Source: Actinoplanes sandaracinus
GTDB taxonomy: Bacteria; Actinomycetota; Actinomycetes; Mycobacteriales; Micromonosporaceae
DNA: 64,000 bases
Assembly (NCBI RefSeq): GCF_030009775.1
Contig: NZ_JASCTH010000014.1
Coordinates: 132,343-196,342, forward strand
Reading direction: 5' to 3'
In this document: one piece after another, positions 35,091 to 42,763 of the stretch
Numbering within the stretch: the stretch's first letter is position 1
Layout of the letters: every line of letters starts with the position of its first letter
Translations under genes and position numbers: made by a program
Notes under the pieces: model-generated
What the model was told of the DNA's origin: nothing
Seen by the model: only the letters and a program-made list of their open reading frames with translations
Database searches by the model: none

Positions 35091-36830
35091 GTGCGACGCA
35101 GATTCGGAGCGCTGTCTGCCGGCGTTCTGACCGTTGCCCTTGTTGCCAGCGGTTGTTCTGAGACAACCAACAGCAACTCCGGCGGCGACCAGAAGGCAAA
35201 GGTTCAGACCGGCACCATCGCAACGGACCCGGCCGAGTCGCAGGGTCCCGCCAAGGCCGTCCAGGGCGCCACCAAGGGCGGCGTGGTGAAGCTCCTCCAC
35301 GCGGCGGAGTTCGAGCACCTCGACCCGCAGAAGATCTACGTCTCCGACGCTCTGTCGATGGCCACGCAGTTCGCGCGGACGCTGACGGGTTACAAGGAAG
35401 ACGGCACCGGCAACCTGAAGCTCGTCGGCGACCTGGCGACCAACGCCGGTGAGGACGTCAACGGCGACTGCAAGGTGTGGAAGTACACGCTGAAGGACGG
35501 CCTCAAGTTCGAGGACGGCACCCCGATCACCGCGCAGGACGTGGCGTACGGCATCTCGCGCTCGTTCGACCCGGACTGGGGCGACGGCCCGACCTACCTC
35601 CAGCAGTGGCTGGCCGGCTCGGTCGAGTACAACACCACCTACAAGGGCCCGTTCGTCAGCCCGAACGACCCGATCCCGGGCGTGAAGGTCGAGGGCGAGA
35701 AGGTTCTGACCTTCACCTTCCCCGCGCCTCAGTGCGAGACCCCGTACGCGGTGGCCATGCCCACCTCGGCGCCGGTTCCGAAGGCCAAGGACACCAAGGG
35801 TGACTACGACCGCAAGCCGGTCTCGTCGGGCCCGTACATGATCAAGGAACACGCGTACGACCAGTTCATCGAGTTCGTCCGCAACCCGAACTGGGACGCG
35901 AAGACGGACCCGATCCGTAACGCGTACCCGGAGGGCATCCGGGTCGAGTTCGGTATCGACGCGGAGAACGGCGCGAACCGCGTCGCCGCCGACGCCGAGG
36001 CCGACAAGACCGCGTTCATCTGGGCGAACGTCCCGGCCGCGGTGCTGCCGAAGACGCGTGCCCCGGAGTTCAAGGAGCGGGTCAAGAACGGCCCGTCGCA
36101 GTACGTCGAGTACACGTACATCAACATGGACCGGGTCAAGGACCTCAAGGTTCGCCAGGCCCTGAACTGGGCGGTCGACCGCGACGCGATCCTCAAGATC
36201 CGCGGCGGTGTCGACACCTTCGGCTCCACGCTGCTGTCGCCGACCATCGGCGGCTACCAGAACTACAACGCCTACGACGGTGGCCCGACCGGCAACCCGG
36301 AAGAGGCCAAGAAGCTGCTCGGCGGTCAGCAGATCACCCTGACCTACGCCTTCCCGAACATCCCGGCGCGTCAGCAGATGGCGGCCAAGACGAAGGAGGT
36401 CTACGCGAAGGCCGGTATCAACATCGTCCTCGCGCCGCTGGACCCGAACTCGTACTACAAGGCGGTCGGCACCAAGGGCAACCAGTACGACCTGATCCGT
36501 GGCGGCTGGGGTGCCGACTGGCCGAGCGCCTCGACGGTCTTCCCGGCTCTGTTCGATGGCCGTACCATCCGTGACTCGGGTAACCAGAACCTCGCCTACA
36601 TGAACGAGGCCGAGGTCAACAGCGAGATCGACCGGATCAAGGTCATGAAGGTCGACCAGGCCGCCGGCGAGTGGGCCAAGCTCGACAAGATGATCATGCA
36701 GAAGTACGCGCCGGTGATCCCGCAGTACTACATCAACAACTACGAGATCCACGGTTCGAAGATCGGCGGGACGTTCCTCAGCGACTCGTACGGTCACATG
36801 ACCCTCAACACCATGTTCGTCAAGCCGTAA
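35091..36830 (+). CDS. Oligopeptide ABC transporter substrate-binding lipoprotein (family 5)
   Basis: Encodes 579 aa from GTG 35091, with GGAAGGAG upstream. The signal peptide ends at VASGC (Cys22, lipid anchor), followed by an Asn/Gly/Ser-rich linker. Family-5 hallmarks are LKDGLKFEDGTPITAQDVAYGISRSFDP, KVRQALNWAVDRDAI and the C-terminal PVIPQYYIN region. It binds peptides, or less likely nickel or other compounds, outside the membrane and passes them to the permeases encoded on both sides. Codon use is the most strongly biased of the operon, consistent with high expression. Downstream a hairpin may stabilise its mRNA. Confidence 0.94.
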   Translation: MRRRFGALSAGVLTVALVASGCSETTNSNSGGDQKAKVQTGTIATDPAESQGPAKAVQGATKGGVVKLLHAAEFEHLDPQKIYVSDALSMATQFARTLTGYKEDGTGNLKLVGDLATNAGEDVNGDCKVWKYTLKDGLKFEDGTPITAQDVAYGISRSFDPDWGDGPTYLQQWLAGSVEYNTTYKGPFVSPNDPIPGVKVEGEKVLTFTFPAPQCETPYAVAMPTSAPVPKAKDTKGDYDRKPVSSGPYMIKEHAYDQFIEFVRNPNWDAKTDPIRNAYPEGIRVEFGIDAENGANRVAADAEADKTAFIWANVPAAVLPKTRAPEFKERVKNGPSQYVEYTYINMDRVKDLKVRQALNWAVDRDAILKIRGGVDTFGSTLLSPTIGGYQNYNAYDGGPTGNPEEAKKLLGGQQITLTYAFPNIPARQQMAAKTKEVYAKAGINIVLAPLDPNSYYKAVGTKGNQYDLIRGGWGADWPSASTVFPALFDGRTIRDSGNQNLAYMNEAEVNSEIDRIKVMKVDQAAGEWAKLDKMIMQKYAPVIPQYYINNYEIHGSKIGGTFLSDSYGHMTLNTMFVKP

Positions 36831-36848
36831 CAACCTCTCCAAGTCACG

Positions 36849-36886
36849 CCGGTGGGATGATCGCTTACCCGCGGTCATCCCACCGG
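36849..36886 (+). terminator. Hairpin between binding protein and permease genes (partial terminator)
   Basis: CCGGTGGGATGA (36849-36860) pairs perfectly over 12 bp with TCATCCCACCGG (36875-36886) around a 14-nt loop. No U-tract follows and the operon continues, so it more likely attenuates transcription or protects the 3' end of the binding-protein mRNA, raising its level over the permease and ATPases. Confidence 0.65.
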
Positions 36887-36917
36887 TCGTGGCCAGTCAA
36901 AAGGAATGTAGAGAACC

Positions 36918-37907
36918 GTGCTCCGCTTCCTGATCAAGCGCCTGCTGCTGGCGTCGACCACGCTGGTGGCCATCTCGATCGTCACCTTCCTGCTGTTCTT
37001 CGCGGTGCCGACCAGCCCCGCGTGGGTGATGTGCGGGCGCAACTGCTCCCCTGAGCGGATCGCCCAGGTCGAGCAGAGCCTCGGTCTCGATCAGCCGATC
37101 ACCACGCAGTACACCGACTTCGTCAAGGGTGTCTTCGCCGGCCGCACGTTCGACGACGCCGGCACCATCCGTGAGTGCGACGCCCCCTGCCTCGGCTACT
37201 CCTTCCGCAGCCAGGAGCCGGTCACCGATTCCCTCGCCCGTACGCTGCCGGTCACTCTGAGCATCGTCATCGGCGCGATGGTGGTCTTCCTGACCGTCGG
37301 CATCGGCCTCGGCATGCTGGCGGCGCTCCGCAAGGGCTCGGTCTTCGACCGGGTCGCCATCGGCGCCTCCGTCGGCTTCGCCTCCACCCAGACCTACACC
37401 CTCGGTGGTGTGCTGCTCCTGGTGCTCGTCTACTCGACCGGCATCCTGCCGAACCCGTCGTACACCCCGATCACCGAGAACCCGCTCGCCTGGGCAAGTG
37501 GCCTGCTGCTGCCCTGGATCACGCTCGGCCTGATCAACTCCGCGCTCTACGCCCGGCTCTCCCGGGCGCAGATGATCGAGACGCTCACCGAGGACTTCGT
37601 GCGTACGGCACGGGCCAAGGGTCTTCCGGCGCGGACGGTCAACCGGCGTCACGCGCTGCGTGCGGCGATCACCCCGCTCGTCACGATCGCGGGTGTCGAC
37701 CTCGGGTCCTACCTCGGTGGCGTGGTCATCACCGAGAGCGTCTTCAGCCTCAACGGCATCGGCCGGGCGGCCGCCGACGCGGTGGCCGACCTGAACCTGC
37801 CGCTGGTCATGGCCACCGTGCTGGTGGCGGCATTCTTCATCGTCACCATGAACATCATCGTCGACATGCTCTACGCGGTGATCGACCCGCGCGTGCGACT
37901 CGGCTGA
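36918..37907 (+). CDS. Oligopeptide/dipeptide ABC transporter permease (DppB/OppB type)
   Basis: Encodes 329 aa from GTG 36918, with AAAGGA about 12 nt upstream. An N-terminal helix (LIKRLLLASTTLVAISIVTFLLFF) is followed by an extracytoplasmic loop containing GLDQPITTQYTDFVKG, five further helices, and the coupling motif VRTARAKGLPARTVNRRHALR; YAVIDPRVRLG at the end is diagnostic. Two cysteines in MCGRNC and a further pair in RECDAPC lie in the first outer loop and could form disulfides, which is unusual for the family. Confidence 0.93.
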   Translation: MLRFLIKRLLLASTTLVAISIVTFLLFFAVPTSPAWVMCGRNCSPERIAQVEQSLGLDQPITTQYTDFVKGVFAGRTFDDAGTIRECDAPCLGYSFRSQEPVTDSLARTLPVTLSIVIGAMVVFLTVGIGLGMLAALRKGSVFDRVAIGASVGFASTQTYTLGGVLLLVLVYSTGILPNPSYTPITENPLAWASGLLLPWITLGLINSALYARLSRAQMIETLTEDFVRTARAKGLPARTVNRRHALRAAITPLVTIAGVDLGSYLGGVVITESVFSLNGIGRAAADAVADLNLPLVMATVLVAAFFIVTMNIIVDMLYAVIDPRVRLG

Positions 37908-37938
37908 GCCGTCCAGAGCTGACGTGGAAAAGAGCGAT

Positions 37939-39012
37939 ATGACGACCTCGACCAGCCCTGCCGCGGCCACCGTGGACCCGGAGGCCTACCTGCAGGTGCG
38001 CGACCTCAGGGTGCAGTTCCCGACCGAGGACGGCCTGGTTCGCGCGGTGGACGGCGTGACCTTCTCGGTCCGCCGCGGCCAGACCCTCGGCATCGTCGGT
38101 GAGTCCGGTTCCGGCAAGAGCGTGACGAGCATGTCCATTCTCGGCCTGCACAACCCGGACCGGACCAAGATCAGCGGCGAGATCTCCGTCGGTGGCAAGA
38201 ACATCGTCGGGATGAAGGAGGAGCAGATCCGGCGCCTTCGCGGCAAGGACATGGCGATGATCTTCCAGGATCCGCTGTCCGCGCTGCACCCGTACTACAA
38301 GGTCGGCGTCCAGATCGCCGAGGCGTACAAGGTGCACCACCCCTCGGCGAGCAAGAAGGCGGCCACCACCCGGGCCGTCGAGATGCTCGACCGGGTCGGC
38401 ATCCCGCAGCCGCAGCGGCGCGCCAACCAGTACCCGCACGAGTTCTCCGGCGGTATGCGGCAGCGCGCCATGATCGCGATGGCCCTGGTCAACGACCCGG
38501 CGCTGCTGATCGCCGACGAGCCGACCACCGCCCTGGACGTGACCGTGCAGGCCCAGATCCTGGAACTGCTGGAGGACCTGCAGCGGGAGTTCCAGTCGGC
38601 GATCATCATGATCACCCACGACCTCGGCGTGGTCTCTCAGGTGGCCGACGACGTGCTGGTGATGTACGGCGGCCGGCCCGTCGAGACCGGCTCGGTGGAG
38701 CAGATCATGAAGCGGCCGCAGCACCCGTACACCTGGGGCCTGCTGGCCAGTGTGCCGTCGCTGCACGGTGACGCGAACGTCGACCTGGTGCCGATCAAGG
38801 GCAACCCGCCCAGCCTGATCAACCTGCCTACGGGATGCGCGTTCAACCCGCGCTGCCGTTACGCTGGCCAGAACGGCAATCGCTCCTTCTCCGAGGTTCC
38901 GGAGCTCCGCTCGGCCGGCGAGGCCGGGCATCAGGTCGCCTGCCACATGTCTTTCGAGACCCGGCAGCGGCTCTACGCAGAAGACATCGCGCACGCAGGA
39001 GTGGCCCAATGA
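37939..39012 (+). CDS. Oligopeptide ABC transporter ATP-binding protein (DppD/OppD type)
   Basis: Encodes 357 aa. Walker A GESGSGKSV, Q-loop FQDPLSAL, signature FSGGMRQRAMIA, Walker B LLIADEPTTALDVT and H-loop ITHDLGVVSQ are intact. The C-terminal extension has the oligopeptide-transporter motif TGCAFNPRCRYA with further cysteines downstream (VACHM), which in relatives binds a [4Fe-4S] cluster. ATG 37939, behind GGAAAAGAG, is preferred over GTG 37924. Its stop overlaps the next start by 4 bp. Confidence 0.94.
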   Translation: MTTSTSPAAATVDPEAYLQVRDLRVQFPTEDGLVRAVDGVTFSVRRGQTLGIVGESGSGKSVTSMSILGLHNPDRTKISGEISVGGKNIVGMKEEQIRRLRGKDMAMIFQDPLSALHPYYKVGVQIAEAYKVHHPSASKKAATTRAVEMLDRVGIPQPQRRANQYPHEFSGGMRQRAMIAMALVNDPALLIADEPTTALDVTVQAQILELLEDLQREFQSAIIMITHDLGVVSQVADDVLVMYGGRPVETGSVEQIMKRPQHPYTWGLLASVPSLHGDANVDLVPIKGNPPSLINLPTGCAFNPRCRYAGQNGNRSFSEVPELRSAGEAGHQVACHMSFETRQRLYAEDIAHAGVAQ

Positions 39013-40040
39013 CTGATCTCGCAGATTCCACGGCGAGTGCGGCCACGACCACCGTTCCGGCTCGGGAGCCGCTGCTCAAGGTCGAAGGCCTGACCAAGCA
39101 CTTCCCGGTGCGCTCCGGCGGGTGGGGCAAGGCCTCCGTGGTCCGCGCGGTGGAGAACGTGAGCTTCGAGGTGCGCCCCGGCGAGACGCTCGGGCTGGTC
39201 GGCGAGTCCGGCTGTGGGAAGACCACGACCGGCCGCATGCTGGTCCGGCTCCTGGAGCCGACGTCCGGCAAGATCACCTTCGAGGGTGAGGACATCACCC
39301 GCACCAAGGGTGCGAAGCTGCGCAAGCTCCGCCAGGACATTCAGATCATCTTCCAGGACCCGTACGCGTCGCTGAACCCGCGGCACACCGTCGGCCGGAT
39401 CGTCGCGATGCCGCTGCAGGTCAACGGCATCGAGCCGCCCGGTGGCGTGAAGAAGCGGGTGCAGGAGCTGCTGGAGACGGTCGGTCTCAACCCGGAGCAC
39501 TACAACCGTTACCCGCACGAGTTCTCCGGCGGTCAGCGGCAGCGCATCGGCATCGCCCGTGCTCTGGCGCTGAAGCCGAAGCTGATCGTCGCCGACGAGC
39601 CGGTGTCCGCCCTGGACGTGTCGATCCAGGCGCAGGTGGTCAACCTGCTCCGCCAGCTCCAGCGCGATCTCGGGCTGTCGTTCGTCTTCATCGCCCACGA
39701 CCTGGCGGTGGTCCGGCACTTCTGTGAGCGGATCGCCGTCATGTACCTGGGCCGCATGGTGGAGATCGGCACCCGGGAGCAGATCTACGAGAAGCCGGCG
39801 CACCCGTACACCCGGGCCCTGCTCTCGGCCGTGCCGGACGTGACCCGGCTCGGCTCGGCCAGCCGCATCAAGCTGGAGGGCGACGTGCCCTCGCCGATCG
39901 ACCCGCCGTCCGGCTGTGTCTTCCACACCCGCTGCTGGAAAGCCCAGGAGAAGTGCTCGGCCGAGGCGCCGAAACTGCTGCCGAACCCGAACGGTTCGAC
40001 CTCGGCGTGCCACTTCCCGGAGACCGGCAAGCTTTTCTGA
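39009..40040 (+). CDS. Oligopeptide ABC transporter ATP-binding protein (DppF/OppF type)
   Basis: Encodes 343 aa from ATG 39009, which overlaps the stop of the preceding ATPase (ATGA); the open frame upstream is a shadow. Walker A GESGCGKTT, Q-loop FQDPYASLNPRHTVG (typical of OppF), signature FSGGQRQRIGIARAL, Walker B LIVADEPVSALDVS and H-loop IAHDLAVVRHF. The C-terminal oligopeptide domain contains SGCVFHTRCWKAQEKC. Last gene of the operon; a strong terminator starts 22 bp after the stop. Confidence 0.94.
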   Translation: MTDLADSTASAATTTVPAREPLLKVEGLTKHFPVRSGGWGKASVVRAVENVSFEVRPGETLGLVGESGCGKTTTGRMLVRLLEPTSGKITFEGEDITRTKGAKLRKLRQDIQIIFQDPYASLNPRHTVGRIVAMPLQVNGIEPPGGVKKRVQELLETVGLNPEHYNRYPHEFSGGQRQRIGIARALALKPKLIVADEPVSALDVSIQAQVVNLLRQLQRDLGLSFVFIAHDLAVVRHFCERIAVMYLGRMVEIGTREQIYEKPAHPYTRALLSAVPDVTRLGSASRIKLEGDVPSPIDPPSGCVFHTRCWKAQEKCSAEAPKLLPNPNGSTSACHFPETGKLF

Positions 40041-40061
40041 CCCGCCTGAACGGATCATCGA

Positions 40062-40100
40062 CCGCCTCCCGCGTCTGCTGCGCGGGAGGCGGTTCGTTTT
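40062..40100 (+). terminator. Rho-independent terminator of the peptide-transporter operon
   Basis: A perfect 12-bp stem CCGCCTCCCGCG / CGCGGGAGGCGG with a 7-nt loop is followed by TTCGTTTT, the best U-tract of the window. It ends the operon that begins near 33964. Confidence 0.9.
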
Positions 40101-40105
40101 ACCCT
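40100..40105 (+). promoter_or_regulatory. -10 element of the CBM6-like gene
   Basis: TACCCT begins at the last T of the terminator's U-tract and lies 6 nt before GTG 40112, with no Shine-Dalgarno. The promoter would overlap the terminator hairpin of the preceding operon. Confidence 0.4.
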
Positions 40106-40111
40106 GTGCGA

Positions 40112-40741
40112 GTGGATCAACGATCTCCGACCGTCTATCGCACCAAGTCCTGGCGGAGCCGGCGCCGGGTGGTGACCGTCGCGGGCGCGGCCGCCCTGCT
40201 GCTGGCCGGCTATCTGCTCGGGCGCTGGCAGGACACCCCGGCCGAACCCGTGATCAGCACGCCGGCGGCCGCTACCGCGGCGCCGCCGGCCCAGGCGCCC
40301 CCATCGGCGGCCCCGTCCGCTTCCCCCGAGGCGACCGCGATCAGGTACGCGGTGCTGCAGGCCGAGTCGGCGACCGAGCTCTCCGGGGTCGAGACGGAGA
40401 AGACCGACGACGAGGGCGGCGGCGAGAACGTCGGCTGGGTCAACCGCGACGACTACCTGCGGTTCGACAACTTCGACTTCGGCGCGGTCGCGGCGACCAA
40501 GGCGGAGATCCGGATGTCGTCGGGGGCGAGGATCACCGGCCGTGTCCAGATCCGCCTGGACAGCCGGGACGCCGCGCCGGTCGGCGAACTCTCGGTGAGC
40601 AACACCGGGAGCTGGCAGAGCTGGCAGACGGGCACCGCCGTGCTCCAGCCCGTGACCGGAACGCACACGGTGTTCCTCACGTTCACCTCGGACGAGGACG
40701 ACGAGTTCGTCAACATCAACTGGCTGCGGTTCGAGCACTGA
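40112..40741 (+). CDS. Membrane-anchored protein with CBM6-like carbohydrate-binding domain
   Basis: Encodes 209 aa. A basic cytoplasmic start (RTKSWRSRRR) and one hydrophobic helix (about 20-38) are followed by an Ala/Pro-rich wall-spanning linker (50-75) and a C-terminal beta-sandwich of about 130 residues. Its pattern LQAESATELSGVETE, GGGENVGWVNRDDYLRFDNFDFG and the closing FVNINWLRFE is that of family-6 carbohydrate-binding modules. The protein would hold the module outside the membrane to bind a glycan, perhaps the wall or a local exopolysaccharide. GTG 40106 and 40112 are both possible; 40112 fits leaderless transcription. Confidence 0.75.
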   Translation: MDQRSPTVYRTKSWRSRRRVVTVAGAAALLLAGYLLGRWQDTPAEPVISTPAAATAAPPAQAPPSAAPSASPEATAIRYAVLQAESATELSGVETEKTDDEGGGENVGWVNRDDYLRFDNFDFGAVAATKAEIRMSSGARITGRVQIRLDSRDAAPVGELSVSNTGSWQSWQTGTAVLQPVTGTHTVFLTFTSDEDDEFVNINWLRFEH

Positions 40742-40751
40742 CCACCCGCAG

Positions 40752-40771
40752 TCGAACACATGTACTAGTGT
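40752..40771 (+). promoter_or_regulatory. LexA-type SOS box overlapping the dinB promoter
   Basis: TCGAACACATGTACTA (40752-40767) matches the actinobacterial SOS box TCGAAC-N4-GTTCGA fully in the first half-site and at four of six positions in the second. The -10-like TAGTGT (40766-40771) overlaps its end and lies 6 nt before the dinB ATG. LexA binding here would block transcription until DNA damage. Confidence 0.6.
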
Positions 40772-40777
40772 GGCGGC

Positions 40778-41950
40778 ATGATCCTGCACGCTGACCTGGA
40801 CTCGTTCTACGCGTCGGTCGAGCAGCGCGACGATCCCGCGCTGCGCGGCCGGCCGGTCCTGGTCGGCGGGGGCGTCGTCCTCGCCGCGAGTTACGAGGCC
40901 AAGGCCTTCGGCGTGCGGACCCCGATGAGCCTCAGCCGGGCCCGTGCGCTCTGCCCGCAGGCCGTGGTGGTGCCACCGCGGATGAGCGCCTACTCCGCTG
41001 CCAGCAAGACGGTGTTCGAGGTCTTCCGCGACACCACCCCGATCGTCGAGCCGCTCTCCATCGACGAGGCGTTCCTCGACGTCGACGGCCTGCGCCGGAT
41101 CCGGGGCACCGCCGAGGAGATCGCCCACCGGCTACGCGCCGACGTCCGCTCCCGGACCGGGCTGCCGATCACCGTCGGGGTGGCGCCCACCAAGTTCCTG
41201 GCCAAGGTGGCCAGCGCCGTGGGCAAGCCCGACGGCCTGCTGGTCGTGCCACCCGGCGGCGAACTCGACTTCCTACACCCGCTGCCGGTGGAGAGGCTGT
41301 GGGGTGTCGGCCCGGTCACCGCCGCCAAGCTGCGCGAGCGGCAGATCCACACTGTCGGGCACGTCGCCCGGATCGGCGAGGCCGCCCTCGTCGCCATGCT
41401 CGGCGGCGGCGCCGGCCGGCACCTGCACGCGCTAGCCCACAACCGCGACCCGCGCCGGGTGGAGACCGGGCGGCGGCGCGGGTCCATCGGCGCACAGTGC
41501 GCCCTGAGCCGGTCGCGCGGCCTCAGCGAGATCGAGGCGGTCCTGGACGCGCTGGTCGACCGGGTCACCCACCGCATGCGGCGAGCGCAGCGGGCCGGGC
41601 GCACCGTCACGCTGCGGCTGCGGTTCGGCGACTTCAGCCGGGCCACCCGGTCGCGCAGCCTGCTCAAGGCCACCATGCAGACCAGCGCGATCCTGCGGAC
41701 GGCGTCGGAGCTGCTGCACGAGGCGGCCCCGCTGATCGCCGAGCGGGGTCTCACCCTGGTCGGCGTCGCGGTCGGCAACCTCGACTCCGACGGCGCGGAG
41801 CAGTTGGAGCTCCCGTTCTCCGCGCCCCGGGCGGACGGGCTGGACGCCGCGGTCGACCGGGTCCGTGAGCGTTTCGGCGCGGCGTCCCTGCGGCGCGCCG
41901 CGATGGTCGGCCGCGAGATGAACCCGTCCGTACCGCTCCTTCCCGACTAA
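40778..41950 (+). CDS. dinB: DNA polymerase IV (Y family)
   Basis: Encodes 390 aa. Catalytic residues are visible: Asp6 in LHADLDSFYASVEQ, and Asp96-Glu97 in PLSIDEAFLDVDG. The palm and finger region, the thumb helix-hairpin-helix (VERLWGVGPVTAAKLRE) and the little-finger domain are complete. An internal QLELPF near residue 347 resembles a beta-clamp-binding motif. It performs translesion synthesis in the cytoplasm. The ATG has no Shine-Dalgarno and probably starts a leaderless, LexA-controlled transcript. cobF follows after 15 bp and may be co-transcribed. Confidence 0.95.
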   Translation: MILHADLDSFYASVEQRDDPALRGRPVLVGGGVVLAASYEAKAFGVRTPMSLSRARALCPQAVVVPPRMSAYSAASKTVFEVFRDTTPIVEPLSIDEAFLDVDGLRRIRGTAEEIAHRLRADVRSRTGLPITVGVAPTKFLAKVASAVGKPDGLLVVPPGGELDFLHPLPVERLWGVGPVTAAKLRERQIHTVGHVARIGEAALVAMLGGGAGRHLHALAHNRDPRRVETGRRRGSIGAQCALSRSRGLSEIEAVLDALVDRVTHRMRRAQRAGRTVTLRLRFGDFSRATRSRSLLKATMQTSAILRTASELLHEAAPLIAERGLTLVGVAVGNLDSDGAEQLELPFSAPRADGLDAAVDRVRERFGAASLRRAAMVGREMNPSVPLLPD

Positions 41951-41965
41951 GGCAGACTGCAGGAC

Positions 41966-42739
41966 GTGCGGAAGATCTATGTAGTCGGTATCGGCGCGGG
42001 CGACCCGGACCATCTCACCCTGCAGGCGGCCAAGGCGATCGGCCGGACCGACGTGTTCTTCCTCCTGGACAAGGGCGAGGCCAAAGCCAGCCTGGTCGAG
42101 CTGCGGGAACGGCTGATCCGCGGCTACTCGAAACCGCGCAAGCGCATCGTCGAGGGCCGTGACCCCGACCGGGACCGCAACCCCTCCGACTACACCGGCA
42201 CCGTCGCCGACTGGCGGCACCGCCGCTCCCTCGTCCTGGAGGAACTGATCGTCGAGCACCTCGACGAGGACGAGACCGGGTCCATCCTGGTCTGGGGCGA
42301 CCCGTCGCTCTACGACTCCACGATCGCCATCCTGGAGGAGATCCTGGAGCGCGGGGCGATCGACTTCGAGTTCGAGGTGATCCCCGGCATCAGCAGCGTC
42401 TCCGCCCTGGCCGCCAAGCACCGGATCGGCCTGAACCGGGTCGGGCAGCCGTTCCAGGTGACGACCGGGCGGCGGCTCGCCGAGGGCTGGCCGGAAGGCG
42501 TCGACGACGTGGTCGTGATGCTCGACGCCCAGCAGGCCTTCACCGGCCACCCGGAGGCCGACATCTACTGGGGCGCCTACGTCAGCACACCCGACGAGCT
42601 GCTGGCTTCCGGCCGGGTCGCCGACGTGGGCGCGGATATCGTCCGGACCCGCACCGAGGCCCGCGAACGCCACGGCTGGATCATGGACACCTACCTCCTG
42701 CGCCGCCGCGCCGGGGAAGGCCGCACCGCCGGCGAGTGA
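41966..42739 (+). CDS. cobF: Precorrin-6A synthase (deacetylating)
   Basis: Encodes 257 aa from GTG 41966. The SAM-dependent tetrapyrrole methylase fold is shown by VVGIGAGDPDHLTLQAAKAI, the LVWGDPSLYDSTI loop and VIPGISSVSALAAKH. The family-specific length and the sequence IVEGRDPDRDRNPSDY agree with CobF, which methylates C-1 of precorrin-5 and releases the C-20/C-1 acetyl unit in the aerobic cobalamin pathway. It is convergent with cobN, with 24 bp between the stops, and is only 15 bp from dinB, an odd partner. Confidence 0.92.
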   Translation: MRKIYVVGIGAGDPDHLTLQAAKAIGRTDVFFLLDKGEAKASLVELRERLIRGYSKPRKRIVEGRDPDRDRNPSDYTGTVADWRHRRSLVLEELIVEHLDEDETGSILVWGDPSLYDSTIAILEEILERGAIDFEFEVIPGISSVSALAAKHRIGLNRVGQPFQVTTGRRLAEGWPEGVDDVVVMLDAQQAFTGHPEADIYWGAYVSTPDELLASGRVADVGADIVRTRTEARERHGWIMDTYLLRRRAGEGRTAGE

Positions 42740-42763
42740 CGACCCGCCGGCGGCTGAGGTCCG

